Source: Mycobacterium sp. 1245111.1
GTDB lineage: Bacteria; Actinomycetota; Actinomycetes; Mycobacteriales; Mycobacteriaceae
Direction: 5' to 3'
NCBI RefSeq assembly: GCF_001673405.1
Contig: NZ_LZLV01000104.1
Location: 1 to 32,507, forward strand
DNA length: 32,507 nucleotides
Both the position numbers and the translations under genes were made by a program. A model generated the notes under the pieces. The model was not told the DNA's origin. It saw only the letters and a list, made by a program, of their open reading frames with translations, and did no database searches. This document shows positions 27,111 through 32,507 of the stretch, piece by piece. Within the stretch, counting starts at the first letter, position 1. Every line of letters begins with the position of its first letter.

Positions 27111-29708
27111 ATGAGGATTGCAGTCACCGGGGCAAGCGGAGTGGTCGGCCGCGGCGTTGTCCGACGCCTGCTCAGCGCCGGTTACGACGTCGCTGGGATG
27201 GCCCGACGTAGGCCCGAAAGCTGGCCGAGCGCAGCGACCTTCGTCGAAGGCGACATGCGCGACGCTGCCACGGTGCGGCGGGTCGTGGCCGGGTCGGAGG
27301 TCGTCGTGCACTGCGCCTGGGCGGCCATCCCCGTCGCAGACGGTGATGCAAACATCGTCGGCACCGGAAACGTGCTTGACGCGATCGCGCGCAGTGGGGC
27401 CCGCCGCATCGTCTTTCCGTCATCGGCTCATGTCTACGGTTCCGGCCGTGACAGATCGGAAGCCGAGCCGCTGCAGCCGGTTTCGGCCTATGGACGGGAA
27501 AAGGCCCGAGCCGAGGAGATGGTTGCGGCAAGCGGCGTCGAGTGGGTGACGATCCGTACCGCGGCAGTCGTCGGCCGAGGCGTCGACAACTGGGTGCGAC
27601 GAGCGCTGGCGTCCGCGTTCTTCGTCGACAACGACGAATCCCTACAGGTCGTGCACAGTGAGGACGCGCACCGCATCTTCGTGCGTGCGGCCGTTGACCC
27701 GGATCTCGGAAACGGACCCGTGAACCTCGCCGCGTCCGGAGATCTCACGGTGCACGAGATCGCCGAGACGTTCAGGCGGCCCCGAGTGCCACGAGTGCTC
27801 CGAAAGCTCGGCCCGACAGCGGAACTGGACCTCTTGCTGAGTGCGCCGTCGATGAATACCGCTCTGCTGCAGGAGCGTTGGAACTACACCCCGGCCTGGA
27901 CCGGACGCGAATGTCTGGACGACACCGCCCTGGCGGTGCGCGGCCGGGTCAGCATCGGCTCGTGGACCACTTCGTTGCCGTGGCGGCTGACCCATGTGCA
28001 GGACATCCCCGCGGTCGACATCCCGGCCGCCGACGGTTCCAAGACCGTGCCGGCCGGCCCCGAGGGCGGCAACGGCGAATTCGACACCCCGATCGATCCG
28101 CGCTTTCCCACGTTTCTGGCCACCAACTTGTCGGAGGCACTGCCCGGACCGTTCTCGCCGTCGTCGGCGTCGGTGACGGTCAAGGGATTACGTGCGTCCG
28201 GTGCGGTGATCGCCGGGCGTCTGCGGCCGGGTGGGTTGATCCAGCGCGAGATGGCCACCCGCACCGTCGGCGTGTTCGCGCATCGCCTGTACGGCGCCAT
28301 CACCACCGCGCACTACATGGCTGAGGTCGTGCCCTTCGTCAAGCCCGCCACCGTGGTTCGGCAGAGCCAGTACTTCGGTCCCAGCGTCGCATCAATGCCC
28401 ATCCACGGCGACGAGTTGCCCCGCGAATCAGGCCGCACCACTGGACCGTTGCGCACCATCCGCAATTTGGGGGTGTTCGGGGTCAACCTGGTCGGGCTGA
28501 TCATCGGCGCGGCGCACGACACCGGCGACTTCGTCGACGACATCAAACGCCTAGAAGAGGTTGCCAGTGGCGACCTTACGACGTTGACCGATCAGCGGCT
28601 GCAGAGCTTGATCCTGCTGGCCCGCGACTCTGCGGTCGACGGCTGGGTGCTGGCCTCAGGGTCGTTCATGTCGTTCGCCGCGCTCAGCGTGATCCTGCGC
28701 GGCCTCAACGGACGCGACATGATGCTGCCGGTCGGCCAGGAACTGGCCAGCGCCGGGCCACTGAAAGTGGTGTACCGCCTTGCGGATGCGGCCAGGCGTG
28801 ACCCCAACGTGGCACGCATCCTCGCCGAACCGGGCGATCATCTTGCCGAACTGGCCGCCAAGGCCCCGGAGTTCCACCGAACCTTGCTGGCCGAACTCAG
28901 CGCCTTTGGACACCGCGGGCCCGCTGAGTTGGAGATGCGGTCGTCCAGCTACGCCGACGACCCGGAATTGCTGCTGCGCATGGTCGCGAAAGCCGTTGAC
29001 CCGCGGGACCGCTCGGACGCCAGCCCACAGGTAGTTCCGCTGCGGTCGCGACCGGTGGCGCTGATCGCGGCCAGCCAGGTGCGCGACCGCGAAGTGCGTC
29101 GCGACCGACTGGTTCGCGCAGTGTGGTTGCTGCGCAGGCTCCTTCGTGAGCTCGGCCGTCGGCTCACCGAGTCGGGTGTGCTCGAATCCGCCGACGATGT
29201 CTATTACCTGCTGGTCGACGAACTCGACGCGCTGCCCGCCGACACCGCCGCTCTGGTGCAGCGCCGTCGCGCAGAGCAGCAGAGGCTCGCCGGTGTGACG
29301 CCACCCGCGATCTTCAGCGGCGGCTGGGAACCCGTCAATGTCGAGGCGTCGATGCTCACGCCTGGCCACACGCTGACCGGCGCCGGTGTGAGCGCGGGCA
29401 AGGTCCGCGGGCGAGTCCGGATCGTGCGGCCGGAGACCATCGACGACCTGCAGGCCGGCGAGATCCTCGTGGCCGAGGTCACCGATGTCGGCTACACGGC
29501 GGCGTTCTCCTACGCGGGCGCCGTCGTCACCGAACTCGGCGGTCCGATGTCGCATGCCGCGGTGGTAGCCCGTGAATTCGGCATCCCGTGTGTAGTCGAC
29601 GTACACGATGCGACGAGACGCCTGACGCCCGGCGTACTCATCGAAGTCGACGGCACGGCCGGCACCATCACCATGCTCGAACCGGACCTGCCGAGCGTTT
29701 CTACCTGA
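27111..29708 (+). CDS. SDR-epimerase fused to rifampicin-phosphotransferase-like and phosphohistidine domains (Rv2047c-like)
   Basis: 865 residues. Residues 1-290 are an extended SDR: TGASGVVG dinucleotide loop and Y127/K131 in SAYGREK. Residues about 330-745 resemble the substrate-binding domain of rifampicin phosphotransferase/PEP-synthase-like enzymes, ending in the marker GHRGPAELEMRSS (H601). Residues about 775-855 are the swivelling phosphohistidine domain, with H815 in TELGGPMSHAAVVAREFGIP as phosphocarrier. The ATP-grasp domain that charges this His in known relatives is absent; the SDR occupies its place. Homologue of Rv2047c (about 854 residues). It lies 107 bases after pks12 in the same direction, so a role in releasing or phosphorylating the mycoketide chain is an attractive inference. 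No ribosome binding site or -10 hexamer is clear at the ATG; co-transcription with pks12 is likely. Confidence 0.9.
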   Translation: MRIAVTGASGVVGRGVVRRLLSAGYDVAGMARRRPESWPSAATFVEGDMRDAATVRRVVAGSEVVVHCAWAAIPVADGDANIVGTGNVLDAIARSGARRIVFPSSAHVYGSGRDRSEAEPLQPVSAYGREKARAEEMVAASGVEWVTIRTAAVVGRGVDNWVRRALASAFFVDNDESLQVVHSEDAHRIFVRAAVDPDLGNGPVNLAASGDLTVHEIAETFRRPRVPRVLRKLGPTAELDLLLSAPSMNTALLQERWNYTPAWTGRECLDDTALAVRGRVSIGSWTTSLPWRLTHVQDIPAVDIPAADGSKTVPAGPEGGNGEFDTPIDPRFPTFLATNLSEALPGPFSPSSASVTVKGLRASGAVIAGRLRPGGLIQREMATRTVGVFAHRLYGAITTAHYMAEVVPFVKPATVVRQSQYFGPSVASMPIHGDELPRESGRTTGPLRTIRNLGVFGVNLVGLIIGAAHDTGDFVDDIKRLEEVASGDLTTLTDQRLQSLILLARDSAVDGWVLASGSFMSFAALSVILRGLNGRDMMLPVGQELASAGPLKVVYRLADAARRDPNVARILAEPGDHLAELAAKAPEFHRTLLAELSAFGHRGPAELEMRSSSYADDPELLLRMVAKAVDPRDRSDASPQVVPLRSRPVALIAASQVRDREVRRDRLVRAVWLLRRLLRELGRRLTESGVLESADDVYYLLVDELDALPADTAALVQRRRAEQQRLAGVTPPAIFSGGWEPVNVEASMLTPGHTLTGAGVSAGKVRGRVRIVRPETIDDLQAGEILVAEVTDVGYTAAFSYAGAVVTELGGPMSHAAVVAREFGIPCVVDVHDATRRLTPGVLIEVDGTAGTITMLEPDLPSVST

Positions 29709-29715
29709 CGTTCGC

Positions 29716-29721
29716 TACCGT
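29716..29721 (+). promoter_or_regulatory. -10 element for leaderless lipT
   Basis: TACCGT (TANNNT), six bases, then ATG 29728, within the 19-base gap after the preceding stop. lipT may therefore be transcribed independently of the pks12 group. Confidence 0.5.
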
Positions 29722-29727
29722 CGGAAG

Positions 29728-31233
29728 ATGCACCAACACACCGTCCGCGTGACGACTGCCGCAGGCACCGTCGAAGGATTTACCCGCGACGGCGTTCACC
29801 GCTGGCGATCCATCCCGTACGCCCGCCCGCCGGTGGGTGCGCGCCGGTTCCGGGCGCCTGAGCCGGCCCAGCCCTGGCGTGGTGTGCGTTATTGCCATGG
29901 CTTCACCAAATGCGCACCGCAGGAACATCGCTACGCCGTTCTCGGTGTCGGCAAGTTCCAGCCGATGGGGGAGGACTGCCTCAGTCTCAACGTGATCGCG
30001 CCGGAGGTGCCGTCGGCCGAGCCGCTGCCGGTGATGGTGTTCATCCACGGCGGCGGCTACATCATGGGCAGCTCGGCCACACCGATCTACGACGGGGTGG
30101 CTCTGGCCAAGCGCGGCTGCGTCTACGTCTCGGTCAACTATCGGCTCGGTGCGCTGGGTTGCCTGGACCTGTCGTCGCTGTCGACGGCCGATGCCACCAT
30201 CGACAGCAACCTGTTTCTGCGCGACTTGATCCTGGCGCTGCGCTGGGTCCACGACAACATCGCCGCGTTCGGCGGCGACCCGGCCAACGTGACCGTGTTC
30301 GGCGAGAGCGCTGGCGCGCATGCCGTCGGGGTACTGCTGGCCGCGCCCGAGGCCGAAGGTCTGTTCGCTCAGGCGATTTCGGAGAGTCCGGCCAGCGGCA
30401 TGACCCGGTCAACCGACGTCGCCGCGGAGTTCGCTGCGCGGTTCGCCTCGATACTCGGTGCGCCCAAGCATGACGCGATCGACGCGTTGATGAAGGCGAG
30501 CCCCGCTGAACTGGTGGCGGCGCAGAATCGTCTGATCAACGACGGTGTGCGAGACATGTTGGGCGCATTCCCCATTGGGCCCGTCTTCGGCGACGACACG
30601 CTGCCCCTGGATCCGGTCGACGCGATGCAGCAGGGCAAAGCGCACCGGGTTCCGCTCATCGTGGGCACCAACGCGGACGAAGGCCGACTGTTCACCCGCT
30701 TCCTGCAGCTGTTGCCGACCAACGAGTCTATGATCGAAGCGCTGCTGGCCGAGGTCGAACCGGCCGAGCGGGCACGCATCACCGACGCGTATCCCGATTA
30801 CCCCGAGCGATCGGCGTGCATTCAGCTCGGCGGCGATTTCGCGTTCGGCTCGGCCGCGTGGGCGATGGCCGAAGCCCATGGCAGGCATGCGCCGACCTAC
30901 CTGTATCGGTACGACTACGCCCCGAAGTTACTGCGCTGGTCCGGGCTGGGGGCCACGCACGCCACCGAGCTCCTCGCGGTGTTCGGTACCTACCGCACGC
31001 GGTTCGGGGCACTGCTGACGGCGCCCGCGGATCGACGGTCGGCGATGCGGGTGACGCGCGAAGTACAAAGGCGCTGGCGGTCATTCAGCCGCACCGGCAA
31101 CCCGGGCGACGACTGGCCGGCCTACACGGACACCGATCGTGCGGTGATGGTGTTCGACCGTAGATCTCATCTGGAGTTCGATCCGCACCCCGAACGGCGC
31201 AGGGCGTGGGAAGGCTTTTCCCTGGCGCGCTGA
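29728..31233 (+). CDS. lipT: Type B carboxylesterase LipT
   Basis: 501 residues (M. tuberculosis LipT, Rv2045c, 511). Alpha/beta hydrolase of the carboxylesterase/cholinesterase family. N-terminal signature: VEGFTRDGVHRWRSIPYA. Oxyanion hole: VFIHGGGYIMGSS. Further landmarks are EDCLSLNV and NIAAFGGDPANVTVFGESAGAH with nucleophile S194, then E318 (GTNADEGRLF) and H411 (GATHATELLAVFG), completing the Ser-Glu-His triad. No signal peptide is evident, so it is probably cytoplasmic or cell-envelope associated by another route. It hydrolyses carboxylic esters; the physiological lipid is unknown. lppI (Rv2046), which I recall lying before lipT in M. tuberculosis, is not present here. Confidence 0.94.
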   Translation: MHQHTVRVTTAAGTVEGFTRDGVHRWRSIPYARPPVGARRFRAPEPAQPWRGVRYCHGFTKCAPQEHRYAVLGVGKFQPMGEDCLSLNVIAPEVPSAEPLPVMVFIHGGGYIMGSSATPIYDGVALAKRGCVYVSVNYRLGALGCLDLSSLSTADATIDSNLFLRDLILALRWVHDNIAAFGGDPANVTVFGESAGAHAVGVLLAAPEAEGLFAQAISESPASGMTRSTDVAAEFAARFASILGAPKHDAIDALMKASPAELVAAQNRLINDGVRDMLGAFPIGPVFGDDTLPLDPVDAMQQGKAHRVPLIVGTNADEGRLFTRFLQLLPTNESMIEALLAEVEPAERARITDAYPDYPERSACIQLGGDFAFGSAAWAMAEAHGRHAPTYLYRYDYAPKLLRWSGLGATHATELLAVFGTYRTRFGALLTAPADRRSAMRVTREVQRRWRSFSRTGNPGDDWPAYTDTDRAVMVFDRRSHLEFDPHPERRRAWEGFSLAR

Positions 31234-31260
31234 CGGTCGATGTGATTACGTGGACGGGCC

Positions 31261-32507
31261 ATGACACCGCATACCGACAACGCCGTCGAAAGCCCGACTG
31301 ACCTCACCGTCGACTGGCTGACCGCAGCCGTGGGCGCCGGAACCATCGATGATTTTACTTTCCAGCGTATCGGCACAGGTCAGATGAGCGAGTGCTACCG
31401 GGTGCGGCTCAGCTACGCCGACGCAGCGGCGGGTGGACCGGAGTCCGTGGTGCTCAAGGTCGCGGCCACCGATCCAATGAGCCGACAGACCGGGATGGCG
31501 CTGGGCCTCTACGAGCGTGAAGTCTGTTTCTACCGCGATATCGCTCCGGGTCTGCACGGTCCGGTTGCGCCGTGCTACCACGCCGCCTACGACGCCGCGT
31601 CCGGAATTTTCGACGTACTGCTCGGCGACGCCACCCCGGCCGTCGTCGGCGATGAAATCCGCGGCGCCACAACGGCGCAAGCGCGCATCGCGGTCACCGA
31701 GTTGAGCCGGCTGCAGGGCCCGCTGATGGGCGACACCACGCTCGCCGACGCGGCATGGCTCAACCGCGACGCGCCGATCAACCAGGCGTTGATCACAGGG
31801 CTGTTCGCCGGCTTCGTCGACCGCTACGGCGACCAGATCTCTGCCCAGCACCGGATGGTGTGCGAGCGCCTGGTCGGCGGGTTCGACGGCTACCTGGCCG
31901 ACGAGGCGGCCGGTGATCGCGTCCACGGTCTGATCCACGGCGACTATCGATTGGACAACATGCTGTTCGGCGCCGAGGGCGCCGAACGCCCACTGACCGT
32001 GGTCGATTGGCAGACAGTCACCTGGGGCCCGGCCATGACCGACCTGGCATATTTCCTCGGCTGCGCATTACCGGTCGCAGACCGGCGCGAACACTACGAC
32101 GCGCTGCTCAACGACTACCACCGCGCGCTCGGTCCGGATGCTCCGATCAGCCTCGCCGACGTCCGCGACGGCGTGCGCAGGCAGAGTTTCTTCGGGGTGA
32201 TGATGGCGATCGTGTCATCGATGTTGGTGGAACGCACAGAACGCGGCGACGAGATGTTCATGACCATGCTGCAACGTCATTGCGAGCATGTCCTCGACAC
32301 CGACGCGTTGGCTATCCTGCCCGCATCAACCGCTGCCGAACCGCTCTGCCCGTCGGCCGAGGACGAGTCGACGCACGCGCCGAGCGATGATCCGCTGTGG
32401 AATGAAAGCTGGTATGCCGACTTTGCCGATGCCGCACAGGAGGACATTCAGCCAGGCCGTCTGCTGGTTGGGGATCAGGCCCAAACGCATCCAGCCCCCG
32501 AATCCCT
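31261..32507 (+). CDS. Aminoglycoside phosphotransferase-like kinase with C-terminal extra domain (3' truncated)
   Basis: Open to the window edge. Residues 1-345 are a protein-kinase-like small-molecule phosphotransferase: RIGTGQMSECYRVRL (glycine loop), SVVLKVAA (ATP-binding Lys), LIHGDYRLDNMLF with catalytic H226-D228 in the HGDxxxxN pattern, and VVDWQ with metal-binding D249. These features suit APH/choline-kinase or ecdysteroid-kinase-like enzymes. After an acidic linker (about 350-378) a second domain begins with DPLWNESWYADFADAAQ. The last 68 bases are inverted in place; read on the minus strand they continue this domain as GFGGWMRLGLIPNQQTAW. The domain resembles the uncharacterised DUF7064/DUF7065-type proteins, recalled by eye only. 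The substrate is unknown. The ATG is 27 bases after lipT with no clear ribosome binding site. Confidence 0.82.
   Translation, partial: MTPHTDNAVESPTDLTVDWLTAAVGAGTIDDFTFQRIGTGQMSECYRVRLSYADAAAGGPESVVLKVAATDPMSRQTGMALGLYEREVCFYRDIAPGLHGPVAPCYHAAYDAASGIFDVLLGDATPAVVGDEIRGATTAQARIAVTELSRLQGPLMGDTTLADAAWLNRDAPINQALITGLFAGFVDRYGDQISAQHRMVCERLVGGFDGYLADEAAGDRVHGLIHGDYRLDNMLFGAEGAERPLTVVDWQTVTWGPAMTDLAYFLGCALPVADRREHYDALLNDYHRALGPDAPISLADVRDGVRRQSFFGVMMAIVSSMLVERTERGDEMFMTMLQRHCEHVLDTDALAILPASTAAEPLCPSAEDESTHAPSDDPLWNESWYADFADAAQEDIQPGRLLVGDQAQTHPAPES
32440..32507. other. Inverted contig-end segment in the terminal gene
   Basis: The reverse complement of the last 68 bases reads GFGGWMRLGLIPNQQTAW and then LNVL, in frame with and directly continuing ADFADAAQ encoded up to about base 32439. 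The plus-strand reading (EDIQPGRLLVGDQAQ) looks like no protein family. Two bases (AG) are shared at the breakpoint. It mirrors the inversion at the window start. Confidence 0.8.

Overview
The window is GC-rich, densely packed mycobacterial DNA. The gene set and order (helY, DUF4333 membrane protein, 5'-3' exonuclease, pepE ... fxsA, amidohydrolase, lnt, ppm1, rbpA, zinc-ribbon protein, pks12, Rv2047c-like protein, lipT) follow the M. tuberculosis Rv2092c-Rv2045c segment, read here in the opposite direction. Lnt and Ppm1 are separate genes here, whereas M. tuberculosis has one fused protein. The cob/sigC/blaC block that I remember lying between the Rv2073c and Rv2061c homologues is absent. The species is therefore a non-tuberculosis Mycobacterium that carries pks12; I cannot name it.

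Layout. 1-2167: C-terminal part of helY. 2243-5129: DUF4333 membrane protein, stand-alone exonuclease (minus) and pepE. 5146-8988: small enzymes, comprising a GyrA-like/GNAT fusion, an F420-type biliverdin reductase (minus), an SDR, a small candidate membrane protein (minus), a PPOX-fold protein, a dienelactone hydrolase (minus) and fxsA. 9012-13531: an amidohydrolase followed by the lipoprotein/mannolipid pair lnt-ppm1. 13535-14364: rbpA (minus) and a zinc-ribbon protein. 14599-27003: the giant bimodular pks12. 27111-29708: a fusion of an SDR with two rifampicin-phosphotransferase-like domains. 29728-32507: lipT and a truncated phosphotransferase fusion.

The functional core is mannosyl-phosphomycoketide metabolism. 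Pks12 has one methylmalonyl-type and one malonyl-type module, matching the alternating branched chain of mycoketide. Ppm1, two genes upstream of rbpA, is a polyprenol-phosphate mannose synthase. The gene directly after pks12 joins a reductase-like domain to a swivelling phosphohistidine domain, so it is a candidate for the unexplained chain-release and phosphorylation steps. That last point is inference.

Two structural results stand out. First, both extreme ends are inverted in place: the reverse complement of about bases 1-71 restores the HelY reading frame, and the reverse complement of the last 68 bases restores the terminal phosphotransferase fusion. This is best explained as contig-end chimera, so the window is probably one whole contig. 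Second, about half of the starts sit 5-7 bases after a TANNNT -10 hexamer, the signature of leaderless mycobacterial transcripts. One such promoter starts a 40-codon uORF in the pks12 leader. No rRNA, tRNA, CRISPR, insertion sequence or phage gene was seen.
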